Of a stretch of 64,000 nt of DNA, positions 8,479-17,781 are shown piece by piece. This DNA is from Brevundimonas naejangsanensis DSM 23858 (lineage in GTDB: Bacteria; Pseudomonadota; Alphaproteobacteria; Caulobacterales; Caulobacteraceae). The stretch spans positions 141,693 to 205,692 of the forward strand of contig NZ_ATXN01000006.1 in the NCBI RefSeq assembly GCF_000421705.1, read 5' to 3'. The position numbers and the translations under genes were made by a program. The notes below the pieces were generated by a model. The model saw only the letters and a list, made by a program, of their open reading frames with translations, searched no databases and was not told the DNA's origin. The first letter of the stretch is position 1. Every line of letters starts with the position of its first letter.

Positions 8479-8924
8479 GAAAAGGCGAAAGCGACGACTA
8501 AAATCACATAAGCCCCATAATAAATCTCCGTTTTCACAGCCGCTTATGGGACACTTATGGAGACTATTTACCGAATGACTGGGCCCGCCGCCACATCCCT
8601 GTCCATCGGCGTCCACAACTATCACCACTCCACCCGCTGCTCCCCTACGTCACGGGTCTTTTTCTTCCACCAGCGTCCATGAACGCCCACGGGCAGGGAG
8701 AGGGTTAGGAAGGCGACCGCTGCCGTCGTGACGCCTTGGTCCGGTTCCGCTCTCGGAACGGATACGGCTTCCTAAAACCCTTCTCATCAGTGTCACGCTC
8801 GATCCGCGAGCCGGGACTACGACACACTGGACGCGCCTCTCTATATGCGCGTCGATCAGGGGCCCGCCCAATCGTATTACGTTGATCGTTTTGTAGAACA
8901 GCCTCTCTCGACAATCCCTTCTTG
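8479..8924. other. Non-coding stretch between recombinase remnant and DUF885 gene
   Basis: About 450 bp with no convincing coding sequence; codon usage and composition differ from the neighbours. Probably more decayed DNA of the former insertion. I see no terminal repeats or attachment sites that would define its ends. Confidence 0.5.
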
Positions 8925-8941
8925 ATACGTATATCGTATAC
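8925..8941. promoter_or_regulatory. Palindromic operator candidate ATACG-N5-CGTAT
   Basis: ATACGTATATCGTAT (8925-8939) is a perfect 5-5-5 palindrome ending 23 bp before the DUF885 start. The core ATATCGTAT (8931-8939) recurs at 10994-11002 before the TonB receptor gene. A -10-like TATCGT lies inside it. Confidence 0.5.
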
Positions 8942-8962
8942 TAAATGGGAGGGAATGTTGAG

Positions 8963-10774
8963 ATGAACAGATTTCTGATGGGTGGCGTCGCTACGGCAGT
9001 GTTGATGCTCAGCGGCGTCGCCGGCGCCCAGACGACCCAATATCAAGGCCAGCAAGCCTGGAGCGATGACCCGCCCGTCATCAGCTCCCTGATCGACTTC
9101 GCCAATAATGAAAGCAATCTGCGCACCGCCGTAGACCGTTATCTACAGGACAAGGCCGCCGTCGAGCGCCGATATCCGGTGCTGATGTCGCCGGTCCGTT
9201 CGACGCGTTTGCAAGCCTTCTATGCAGCATGGGCCGAACGCCTGGGCCAGACGGATTATGCGGCTCTGAACGCAGAAGGCCGCATCGACTACATCACCCT
9301 GCGCAACCGCATCGCCCACGATCAGGCCATGCTGAAACTAAGCGACGACCGCGCGCAGCAGATCGCGCCGCTGTTGCCGTTTGCGACCAGACTGGGGGCG
9401 CTCCAGGAAACACGTTTCGACCGCCAGCGCGTGAATGCCCGCGAAGCGGCCGGTCAACTGGACCAGATCGCCGCAGAAGTCGCTCAACTGACCCGCAACG
9501 TCGAAGAGTCCGCCGCGCGCAACAACGGCAAGGTCCAAATCAGCGGCGTCACGCCGGTCTCGGCTCGCCGCGCGGCGATCCAGATCGAGCACCTGCGCAC
9601 CGTTCTGTCTGACTACAACACCTTCTACGACGGTTATGATCCCGACTATTCCTGGTGGGTGCGCGAGCCCTATGGCCGCATCGACGCCGCTCTGGAGAAA
9701 TACGCCCAGACCCTGAACCGCCATCTGGTCGGCATCCGCGACGGCGAACAACCGCCGATCATCGGCGATCCGGTTCTGGCTCAGGGACTTCAGGCCGACC
9801 TGCAACTGGAAATGCTGCCTTATAATGTCGAAGAGCTGACCGACATCGGCCAGCAGGAGTTCGCGTGGATCGTGCGCGAACTGAAGGTCGTCTCCAACCG
9901 CATGGGCTATGGCGACGACTGGCACGCGGCGCTGGAGCATGTGAAGAACCTGGCCCCTGCCCCCGGCGAAGTGCCATGGGCCATTTTCGACATCGCCCGG
10001 TATTCTGAGGACTTTGTCGAGAAAGACGGCAGCATCACCATGCCCGCCCTGTCGCGCGAGGTCTGGCGTCTGGCCATGCAGACGCCAGAGCGTCAGTTGA
10101 TCAACCCATTCTTCTCAGGCGGCGAGGTCACCCGACTGTCGTATCCGACTGACGGCATGACTCATCAGGACAAGATGATGTCGATGCGGGGGAACACCCC
10201 GCACTTCAACTTCGCCACGGTTCACCACGAACTGATCCCCGGTCACCACATGCAAAGGTTCATGAATGACCGCTTCAACACGCACCGGACCCCTCTGACC
10301 AATACGCCGGTCTGGCGCGAAGGCTGGGCGCTGTATTGGGAAATGATCCTGTGGGACAAGGACTTCGCACGTAACGACGCCGACCGTATCGGCATGCTGT
10401 TCTGGCGCCTGCACCGCGCAGGCCGGATTGTCTTCTCGCTGAAGTATCAGATGGGCGAATGGTCGCCCCAGCAGGCGGTCGACTACCTGGTCGATGAAGT
10501 GGGCCACGAGCGCGCCAACGCCGAGGCCGAGGTCCGCCGCACCACCATCGACGCCCCCTTCTATCAGGCGGCCTATATGATCGGCGGGCTACAGTTCTAC
10601 GCCTTGCGCCGTGAAGTCGTGGACAGCGGACAGATGACCGAAAGGGAGTTCCACGACGCTGTCATGAAGCTTGGCCCCATGCCGGTCGAGATGATCCGCG
10701 CCCGCCTGCTCAACCTGCCCCTGACGTCGGACTACAAGAGCCAGTGGCGCTTCTATTCCGGCCCTGCGAACTGA
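8963..10774 (+). CDS. DUF885 family protein, probable exported metallopeptidase
   Basis: A 603-residue protein with a Sec signal peptide (MNRFLMGGVATAVLMLSG, cleavage near AGA-Q). It has the DUF885 hallmark HHELIPGHH (421-429), a zinc-site-like HExxPGHH motif, and REGWALYWE about 40 residues later. Family members are thought to be carboxypeptidase- or dipeptidase-like, but few are characterised. I start at ATG 8963, which has GGGAGGG 9 nt upstream, rather than six codons earlier. It stands alone, followed by a terminator and then a TonB receptor gene with a similar upstream motif, so the two may be co-regulated. Confidence 0.85.
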   Translation: MNRFLMGGVATAVLMLSGVAGAQTTQYQGQQAWSDDPPVISSLIDFANNESNLRTAVDRYLQDKAAVERRYPVLMSPVRSTRLQAFYAAWAERLGQTDYAALNAEGRIDYITLRNRIAHDQAMLKLSDDRAQQIAPLLPFATRLGALQETRFDRQRVNAREAAGQLDQIAAEVAQLTRNVEESAARNNGKVQISGVTPVSARRAAIQIEHLRTVLSDYNTFYDGYDPDYSWWVREPYGRIDAALEKYAQTLNRHLVGIRDGEQPPIIGDPVLAQGLQADLQLEMLPYNVEELTDIGQQEFAWIVRELKVVSNRMGYGDDWHAALEHVKNLAPAPGEVPWAIFDIARYSEDFVEKDGSITMPALSREVWRLAMQTPERQLINPFFSGGEVTRLSYPTDGMTHQDKMMSMRGNTPHFNFATVHHELIPGHHMQRFMNDRFNTHRTPLTNTPVWREGWALYWEMILWDKDFARNDADRIGMLFWRLHRAGRIVFSLKYQMGEWSPQQAVDYLVDEVGHERANAEAEVRRTTIDAPFYQAAYMIGGLQFYALRREVVDSGQMTEREFHDAVMKLGPMPVEMIRARLLNLPLTSDYKSQWRFYSGPAN

Positions 10775-10889
10775 GGGGCGCGAGATCACGTTCCCTGACG
10801 ACGGCGCGGATAAGGCAGCCGCGCCATCGCTCAACAGGCTTGCCGGTTTGATTCAAAGTCGGCCCTGTTAGTCCGGCCACTGAAAACAC

Positions 10890-10918
10890 AATCCCCGCCC
10901 CTGTGGCGGGGATTTTTT
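10890..10918 (+). terminator. Rho-independent terminator after DUF885 gene
   Basis: Stem AATCCCCGCC (10890-10899) with GGCGGGGATT (10905-10914) and a T run to 10918. It lies in the 373-bp gap before the TonB receptor gene. Confidence 0.9.
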
Positions 10919-10972
10919 CATAACGCTATGAAATTTCAGTATTTAATTTTGAATATCTCGGCACACGGCAGG

Positions 10973-11011
10973 TTGACACACTTCTGATATGGGATATCGT
11001 ATTTCGTATAC
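10973..11011 (+). promoter_or_regulatory. Promoter with overlapping ATATCGTAT operator motif
   Basis: TTGACA at 10973-10978, then a 16-nt spacer and TATCGT at 10995-11000. The -10 region is embedded in ATATCGTATTTCGTATAC (10994-11011), which repeats the CGTAT half-site seen at 8925-8941. This probably drives the receptor gene starting at 11148. The rest of the 10775-11147 gap shows only the terminator at 10890 and AT-rich DNA. Confidence 0.5.
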
Positions 11012-11147
11012 AGTATTACAAGTTACGGTTTTGCGCTGAGTACAATCGATTCGCCGCGTATCAGGCTCGCTTGGCGCACCTGCTGCGGGTTCGCGTGAGC
11101 GGCCCGATAACAAAGGCCCGCAAGTGGCCAAATCTAGGGGCGAAATC

Positions 11148-14054
11148 ATGACTACACGTCAAACCAGGCGCCGCGTTCTGCGCACGACATCCATGCTTAC
11201 TGGCGCCGTCGCGCTGGGGGCCGCCTTCGCCGCCAGCGGCGCCCAGGCGCAGGAAACCACTTCGGTAGACGATATCGTGGTCACCGGGTCGCGTCTGGCC
11301 AGGCCGGACCTCAGCGCTCCCAGCCCGATCACCGTGGTGGGACAGGAAGATATTTCCAACTCTGGCGCGACCACCATCGAAGCCGTGGTCAACGAACTGC
11401 CGCAACTGTCCGCCGGCAACACGTCCAGCGTGAACTCGGGCGGCGGCTCGGGCGTCCTGACGGCCAACCTGCGCGGTCTGGGAGCAAACCGCACGCTGAC
11501 CCTGGTCAATGGCCGTCGCTTCATTCCAGCCAACGGCTCGGGCAATGTCGATCTGGGCACCGTTCCCAGCGCCCTGGTCAAACGCGTGGAAATCATCACC
11601 GGCGGCGCCTCGGCGGTTTATGGTTCGGACGCCATCGCCGGCGCCGTGAACTTCATCCTGCGTGACGACATCCAAGGCATCGAAGCCGGTTACCAATACG
11701 GTCAGGCCGGCGAAGGCGACGCCGCCAGCCACAAATATGATCTGACCTTCGGGACTTCATTCGCCGACGGCCGCGGCAACATCATCCTGCACGGCAACTA
11801 CCTGACCCGCGAAGGCGTGATGATGGAGGACCGCGAGTTCTCGCGGATTCCGCTGGATTCCAACACCATGGGCGTCACCGGCTCGGGCAACATCCCCGGG
11901 GGCCGGATCGCGCTGAGCGCCGCCCAGCTGGCCTCGCTGGATGTCGGCGCGGGCCCCGGCGTGCTGCCGCGCAATCCCTCATGCACCGCCCCGCAGAACG
12001 CCATCCGCTTTGGCGACAACGGTCAGGTGCTGCAGTACTGCTCGCCGGAAGACACATATAACTATGCCGACGGCAACTATCTGCTGCGTCCGTTCGAGCG
12101 CCAACAGTTCACCGGTCTGGTCAATTACCAGGTCACCGACCGCGTCGAGGCATTTGCCGAGTTCCACTACGTCAACACCCAGAACAACTTTCAGCAGGCC
12201 TCTGACTCGCTGAACGTGCTGACGCCGGATCAGTCCTACTTCGAGGTCGTCGACTATGCGACCAATCCGGTGCTGAGCGCCGCCGTCCGCCAGCTGTTTG
12301 TGAACAACGCAGCGGTATTCGATCCCAATGGCACCGGCAACGCCCGCATCTCGGGCGGCATCCTGCGTCGTTTTGATGAGCTGGGCCTGCGCAACTTCGC
12401 CTTTGAGCGCACCACCGTCGGGACCACGGCTGGCCTGAAGGGCGACTTCGACATGGGCTCCAGCGCCTGGAACTGGGAAGTCTTCGCCCAGTACCAACGC
12501 TCGCGCACCGACGAAACGGTCACCGGCATGATGTCCCCTGCCCGTCTGGGTCTGGGCCTGAACGCCGTGGTGAATGATCAGGGTCAGATCGTCTGCGCCA
12601 ACAACATTCTCGGCTGCGTGCCGGTGAGCCCCTTCGGTCTGAACTCCATCACGCCGGAAGCCGCCGCCTTCATCACCCCGCACCGCTCGTCCACCGATGA
12701 GTTCGAGCGCACTGTCCTGGGCGGCTCGATCGCCGGCGAGGTCTTTGAACTGCCCGCCGGCCCAGTCTCGACCGCTGTCGGCTTTGAATACCGCAAGGAC
12801 GACTATCAGTATCTGCCCGGCGCCACCGATCAGGCCAGAGAGTACGGCTCTTCGTCGCGTGGGATCACTTCAGGCGGCTATGAGGTCACCGAATTCTTCG
12901 GCGAGTTGCGCGTGCCGATCCTGTCGGGCGTCCAGTTCGCTGATGAGCTGTCTTTCGAAGGCGCCGTGCGTTATTCGGATTATTCCAACTTCGGCGGCTC
13001 CACCACGTGGAAAGCTGGCCTGGAATGGGCGCCGCTCGACTGGCTGCGCTTCCGCACCGCCTATAACGTCGCCAACCGCGCCCCATCGATCAGCGAGCTC
13101 TACGCCCCAGTATCAGTCGGCTATAATGCCGGCGCCGACCCGTGCGCCAAGTCCAACAATCCGTCCGCTGCGCAAAAAGCCCTATGCGTCCAGCAGGGCG
13201 TGCCCGCCAACGCCATTGACGACTTTGTGCCCACGGCTCTGGGCTTCAACCAGCGGTCGGGCGGCAACGCCAACCTGCAGGAAGAAACCTCGGAAACCTT
13301 CACCGCCGGTTTCGTGGCTCGCGTGCCGTGGGTGTCGCGCCTGAACATCGCCGTCGACTATTTCAAGATCGAGGTCGAGGACGCCGTTGCGACCCTCAGC
13401 GCGGCCGACACCCTGCGCGTCTGCTACCAACTGCTGGATATCAGCAGCGCCCCATGTCAGGCCATCACCCGCATTCCGGGCAATGGAGAAGTGTTCGAGG
13501 TCAACGCCTCCAGCAGCAACATCGGCTCGCTGTCAGTCGAAGGCGTGGATCTGTCGGCAGACTGGGGCGCAGCTCTGCCGGACTCGCTGGGCCTGAGCGG
13601 CCACGGCGCAGACCTCAGCGTCACCTTCCACTCCAACTGGATGTTCGAGCGCGTCAGCCAGTTGATCGGGGCCCAGCCCATCGATTGCGCCGGCTTCTAC
13701 GGCACCTGCACTCGCATGGGCGCGGGCGGCACCCCGGCGTTCAAGGCCAATCTGGGCCTGTCCTACGTCAGCGGCCCGATCAGCGTGCGCAACCAGTTCC
13801 GCTATATCGACAAGCTGAAGCCGATGGCAGGGGTGAACGGTTCGGTCATCAACGCCGATGCCGTCGCCTATTGGGACCTGTCAGCGTCCTATACCCTGTC
13901 GGAGCGCTTTGAACTGTTCGGCGGGATCAACAACCTGCTGGATCAGGAACCGCGCATTCTGGGCCAGTCCCACGGCGGCGACTCCAACACCGACGTGACC
14001 CTTTACGACCCTATCGGCCGATATGCCTTCATCGGCGTGCGGGCGCGCTTCTAG
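11148..14054 (+). CDS. TonB-dependent receptor
   Basis: A 968-residue outer-membrane receptor. It has a signal peptide rich in alanine (cleavage near AQA-QE), a TonB box/plug start DDIVVTGSRL, the plug motifs NLRGLGANRTLTLVNGRR and SALVKRVEIITGGASAVYGSDAIAGAVNF, a long barrel, and terminal aromatic RARF. The LRGLG/NGRR plug is common in receptors beside DUF885 peptidases, fitting peptide uptake. I chose ATG 11148 (GGGG about 7 nt upstream) because it gives a normal signal peptide. It converges on the DUF885 trio, with a terminator between. Confidence 0.9.
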   Translation: MTTRQTRRRVLRTTSMLTGAVALGAAFAASGAQAQETTSVDDIVVTGSRLARPDLSAPSPITVVGQEDISNSGATTIEAVVNELPQLSAGNTSSVNSGGGSGVLTANLRGLGANRTLTLVNGRRFIPANGSGNVDLGTVPSALVKRVEIITGGASAVYGSDAIAGAVNFILRDDIQGIEAGYQYGQAGEGDAASHKYDLTFGTSFADGRGNIILHGNYLTREGVMMEDREFSRIPLDSNTMGVTGSGNIPGGRIALSAAQLASLDVGAGPGVLPRNPSCTAPQNAIRFGDNGQVLQYCSPEDTYNYADGNYLLRPFERQQFTGLVNYQVTDRVEAFAEFHYVNTQNNFQQASDSLNVLTPDQSYFEVVDYATNPVLSAAVRQLFVNNAAVFDPNGTGNARISGGILRRFDELGLRNFAFERTTVGTTAGLKGDFDMGSSAWNWEVFAQYQRSRTDETVTGMMSPARLGLGLNAVVNDQGQIVCANNILGCVPVSPFGLNSITPEAAAFITPHRSSTDEFERTVLGGSIAGEVFELPAGPVSTAVGFEYRKDDYQYLPGATDQAREYGSSSRGITSGGYEVTEFFGELRVPILSGVQFADELSFEGAVRYSDYSNFGGSTTWKAGLEWAPLDWLRFRTAYNVANRAPSISELYAPVSVGYNAGADPCAKSNNPSAAQKALCVQQGVPANAIDDFVPTALGFNQRSGGNANLQEETSETFTAGFVARVPWVSRLNIAVDYFKIEVEDAVATLSAADTLRVCYQLLDISSAPCQAITRIPGNGEVFEVNASSSNIGSLSVEGVDLSADWGAALPDSLGLSGHGADLSVTFHSNWMFERVSQLIGAQPIDCAGFYGTCTRMGAGGTPAFKANLGLSYVSGPISVRNQFRYIDKLKPMAGVNGSVINADAVAYWDLSASYTLSERFELFGGINNLLDQEPRILGQSHGGDSNTDVTLYDPIGRYAFIGVRARF

Positions 14055-14088
14055 GACCCCGAAGACCGCTATTCAGGAAACGCGACCA

Positions 14089-14119
14089 GGCCACAGAACT
14101 CCGGTTCTGTGGCCTTTTT
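14089..14119 (+). terminator. Strong rho-independent terminator after TonB receptor
   Basis: An 11-bp perfect stem, GGCCACAGAAC (14089-14099) with GTTCTGTGGCC (14104-14114), a 4-nt loop, then TTTTT. Confidence 0.95.
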
Positions 14120-14178
14120 CTTGGACGCTTTAGATTGACGGAGAGGCGCTCGTCCGTTCCTGACAGAACGGTTCACGT

Positions 14179-15966
14179 CTAGGTCAGGCGCGCCGCCTCG
14201 GCCAGCACGTCCATCGGAAGCGGCCCTGAGGCCAGGACGAAGTCGTTGTAGCGACGCAGGTCGAACCGCGCTCCAAGGCGGCGCCGGGCCTCTTCGCGCG
14301 AGGCGGCGATCTGCTGCTTGCCGACCATGAAGCTGCAGGCCTGACCCGGATAGACGCAGTAGCGGTCGATCTCGCGCTCGGCGGCGTCGCGATGCTCGCC
14401 CGCGTGGGTCACCATCCAGTCGATCGCCTGTTCACGCGTCCAGCGCGCATGGTGGATGCCGGTGTCGACGACCACGCGGCAGGCCCTGAAAAGCTGCCCC
14501 TGCAGATAGCCGATCCGACCGACCGGATCGCCCTCATAGGCGCCGATTTCGTCGGCCAGCTGCTCGGCGTAGAGCGCCCAGCCTTCGGTCCAGGCCGAGA
14601 AACGGACCGTCCGCCGGAACAGCGACAACTCCCCCGCCTCCCGCAGGACGCTGTCCTGGAAATGGTGCCCCGGCACGCCTTCGTGGTGCAGGAGAGTGGG
14701 AATGCGCCACAGGGCGTTTTCCTCGACCGAGCGCAGGTTGATGTAGATGATCGACGGCTGGGCGGGATCGCTGCTGGCGCTGTAGAAGCCGCCGGGCGCG
14801 CCGTTCTGGATGGCGGGCGAGACGCGACGCACCTCGACGGGCCGATCCGGGGTCACGGTGAACCCGCGCGACAGCAGGCCCTTGACGCGGTTCAGTCGCT
14901 GGTTGGCGTAGTCGATGATTTCCTGACGTCCGGCTTCCGTATCCGGCTTGAGGAAGCGCGGATCACGATCCAGGGCCGCCATACGCGCGCCGACTTCTCC
15001 TTGCGTCAGCCCCTCGGCTCTCAGCAGCCGGTCGATTTCGGCCGAGAGTTCGGCGACCCATGACAGGCCCAGTTGATGCAGTTCGCCCGGCGCATAGCTG
15101 GCGGTGGTGTTGGAATGAAGCGCAGAGGCGTAATAGGCCTCGCCGTCCGGCTTGGCCCAGACGCCGGCGCGGGCGTCGGCGCGGAGCTGCAAGGCGGCCA
15201 GGGCTTCGCTCTGGCGCTGTAGCGCGGGCCGTATCCGCTCGGCGAAGATCGCCGCCCCGCGCGTATCCAGACCGGCGATCCCGGCTTCGCGCGCACGCTC
15301 CAGCGCGGGCGCCGTCAATGCATTCCCCGTCGGCGAAGCATCCCGCAAAGCTGCAATCTGGGCCAGGGTCTTGGCCAGAATGAAGTCGGGGGGGATGACG
15401 CCGAGCCCCGCGTCATGACCGATCTGTTCGGTCTCCTGATCCAAGGCGACGGCGAACTGGTTCAGCTTGTCGAGATAGCGGTCGGCGTCGGCCGCGTCCT
15501 TCATCGGCGAGCGACCGCCGATGCCGTCCGGCAGCCAGTAGTAGGCGCCGTTCATCTGGCTGACGACATAGGGGCTGGGCCGCAGATTGATATCCGAGAA
15601 GCCGTAACGGCCATACTGGTCCGCCATCGCCTCATAGACGAAGCGGGCCGTGTCATAATCCAGGGCTGCGGCGGCCGAGAGCGCGACGCGGTTCACCCCA
15701 CGCAGTTCCGCCAGCCGCTGCGCCGTCGCCTGTCCGTGGCGAGCGCGGGCCGCCAGCGAATAATCGGCCAGGCGGTCGCCGCCGCCCTCCTCGGCGCGCA
15801 GGGCCTGTGCGTGGCGTTCGAGCATGGCGGCCAGACGGGCGTCGTCGCCCCTCCCGCCCATCGCCGCGCCCGGCGAAACGGTCGAAGCGGCGCCCGTAGT
15901 GCAGGCCGCCAGAGGAGAAGCCAGGCCGAGCGCCGCAGCGCCGACCAGGAGATCACGACGACGCAT
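14179..15966 (-). CDS. DUF885 family lipoprotein, third of a tandem trio
   Basis: A 595-residue DUF885 protein. The N-terminus MRRRDLLVGAAALGLASP carries an RR motif and ends in a lipobox (SPLAAC), so it is probably a Tat-exported lipoprotein. The metal-site motif HHEGVPGHHFQ lies near residue 430, followed by AWTEGWALYAEQLADE. I start at ATG 15966, whose A is shared with the upstream stop (TGATG) and which has GGAG 8 nt away; a start 5 codons earlier would overlap more. Coupled to the upstream paralogue. Confidence 0.85.
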   Translation of the reverse strand: MRRRDLLVGAAALGLASPLAACTTGAASTVSPGAAMGGRGDDARLAAMLERHAQALRAEEGGGDRLADYSLAARARHGQATAQRLAELRGVNRVALSAAAALDYDTARFVYEAMADQYGRYGFSDINLRPSPYVVSQMNGAYYWLPDGIGGRSPMKDAADADRYLDKLNQFAVALDQETEQIGHDAGLGVIPPDFILAKTLAQIAALRDASPTGNALTAPALERAREAGIAGLDTRGAAIFAERIRPALQRQSEALAALQLRADARAGVWAKPDGEAYYASALHSNTTASYAPGELHQLGLSWVAELSAEIDRLLRAEGLTQGEVGARMAALDRDPRFLKPDTEAGRQEIIDYANQRLNRVKGLLSRGFTVTPDRPVEVRRVSPAIQNGAPGGFYSASSDPAQPSIIYINLRSVEENALWRIPTLLHHEGVPGHHFQDSVLREAGELSLFRRTVRFSAWTEGWALYAEQLADEIGAYEGDPVGRIGYLQGQLFRACRVVVDTGIHHARWTREQAIDWMVTHAGEHRDAAEREIDRYCVYPGQACSFMVGKQQIAASREEARRRLGARFDLRRYNDFVLASGPLPMDVLAEAARLT

Positions 15967-17699
15967 CAGGCGGCGCTCCATTGCTGAACAAGGGCGTCCA
16001 GGACTTCCATCGGCAAGGGGCCGGAACGCAATACAAGATCGTTATAGTCGCCCAGGCGGAAACGACCGCCCATGACCTGTCTCGCCGCCTCGCGTGAGGC
16101 GACGATCTGTTGCTTGCCGACCATGAAGCAGCAGGCCTGCCCAGGGTAGACGCAGTAGCGGTTCACTTCGCGCTCGGTCGGTCCGCGCAGTTCGCCGACG
16201 GTGTCGACCATATAGGCGACAGCCTGTTCGCGGTCCCAGCGCTCGTGGTGCAGGCCGGTGTCGACCACCACACGCCCCGCGCGCCAGAGCTGCGCCTGCA
16301 GATAGCCGATCCGGCCGTAGGGGTCGGCCTCATAGGCGCCGATCTCGTCCGACATGGCTTCGGCGTAAAGGGCCCAGCCTTCAGTCCACGCGGAGAAGCG
16401 CGCCGCGCGCCGGAACGCCGACAAGCCGCCGACCTCGTCCAGCACCGCCGCCTGAGAGTGGTGGCCCGGCACGCCCTCATGATGGATCAGCGTCGGCAAG
16501 CGCCAGGACGGCAGATCGCTGGGCGTCTTCAGGTTCAGCAGCACCCCGCCCGGCGCGCCGCCCGACGGCCCATTGTAGAAGGCGACCGGAGAGCTGTCCT
16601 CGGTGGCCGTCGACATGCGGCGTACCTCGACCGGCGTATCGACCAGATGAGTAAAGGCCCGCGACACCCGCGCCCGCGACGCCGCCAGATAGGCTTCGGC
16701 CTGACGGTGCACCTCTGCCCGTCCGGCGTCGGTGTTCGGTTGCAGGAAACGCGGATCGACGTTCAGGGCGGCGATGCGTTCGCCGACCGAGCCCTGGCTC
16801 ATTCCCAGCCGTTTCAGATCGGCGTCGATCTCGGCCGACAGGGCCCCCACCCACTCCAGGCCCTGACGGTGCAGTTCGCCCGGCGCCCGCCGGATCGTAA
16901 TGTTGGCGTACAGCGACGAGGCGTAGAGCGCCTCGCCGTCCGGCTGCGCCCAGACCCCCGCCTTGTCCGACGCGCGCCCGACAAGGGCGTCCAGCGCCAG
17001 CGCCTGACGGTCCAGCGCAGGGGCGACGATCCGGCGGAACAGGGCCGCCCCTTCCTCGCCCAGGGCTTCGTCAACGCGGTAGGCGGGGGCCAGCACGGGA
17101 TTGGCCTCCGGCGCGCTGTCGCGCAGGGCCCTGACCTGCGCCGCTGTCATCGCTAGAATAAAGTCGGGCGGAATGACGCCCTGCGCGGCGTCGTGGACGA
17201 TGCGTTCGCTCTCCTGCTCGATGCCGCGCGCCAGGGCGGCGACGCCGTCCAGATAGACCTCTCGCCCCTTGATCGCCCGCGCGCCGATCCGCGGCGGCGA
17301 CCAGTAGTAGGCGCCGTTCATCTGGCTGACGACATAGGGGCTGGGGCGCAGGTCCAGGTCCACGGTCCCCGGCCGCGCCAGATGATCATCCAGAACGCCA
17401 TAGACGAAGGCTGCCGTATCGCGGTCGATGCGGGCGGCGGGCGACAGGGCCGCGCGATCGACGCCCTGAAGCTCGGCGATCCTTTGCGTGTTCTCAGCCC
17501 TGAAGCGGGCGCGTCCGGCGACGGAGCGGTCGCCCAGCGGATCCGCCTCGCTTCCTCCGTCGAACGCCTGAAGCGAGCGGGCGTGCCGCTCCAGCAGCGC
17601 CGCCAGCCGACCGTCGGCGCTGTCGAAAGCCGCAGCCGCAGGCGCGGCCGCAAGAGCGGCCGTCCCAGCCGCAGCCGTCAGCATCTGCCGTCTGTTCAT
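15966..17699 (-). CDS. DUF885 family protein, second of a tandem trio
   Basis: A 577-residue DUF885 protein with a Tat-like signal (MNRRQMLTAAAGTAALAAAP). It contains HHEGVPGHHSQ and AWTEGWALYAEAMSDEIGAYE, and the C-terminal QQIVASREAARQVMG block shared with the 14179-15966 paralogue, its clear closest relative in the window. ATG at 17699 follows GGGGAGC. The stop overlaps the next start by one base. Probably a periplasmic or membrane-anchored peptidase. Confidence 0.85.
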   Translation of the reverse strand: MNRRQMLTAAAGTAALAAAPAAAAFDSADGRLAALLERHARSLQAFDGGSEADPLGDRSVAGRARFRAENTQRIAELQGVDRAALSPAARIDRDTAAFVYGVLDDHLARPGTVDLDLRPSPYVVSQMNGAYYWSPPRIGARAIKGREVYLDGVAALARGIEQESERIVHDAAQGVIPPDFILAMTAAQVRALRDSAPEANPVLAPAYRVDEALGEEGAALFRRIVAPALDRQALALDALVGRASDKAGVWAQPDGEALYASSLYANITIRRAPGELHRQGLEWVGALSAEIDADLKRLGMSQGSVGERIAALNVDPRFLQPNTDAGRAEVHRQAEAYLAASRARVSRAFTHLVDTPVEVRRMSTATEDSSPVAFYNGPSGGAPGGVLLNLKTPSDLPSWRLPTLIHHEGVPGHHSQAAVLDEVGGLSAFRRAARFSAWTEGWALYAEAMSDEIGAYEADPYGRIGYLQAQLWRAGRVVVDTGLHHERWDREQAVAYMVDTVGELRGPTEREVNRYCVYPGQACCFMVGKQQIVASREAARQVMGGRFRLGDYNDLVLRSGPLPMEVLDALVQQWSAA

Positions 17700-17781
17700 G
17701 CCCTGCTCCCCTTCAGTCCCGCCCAGATAGACCCGGACCATTGTTCTGGGTTCAGTCGATTCCGACCGAACCGAAAATGAT

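Noticed and set aside
7972..8628. 218-codon minus-strand frame as an intact gene
   Set aside because: Only its middle (~90 codons) is recombinase-like; the rest is antisense to the sulfatase gene or unrelated, so it is treated as a remnant.
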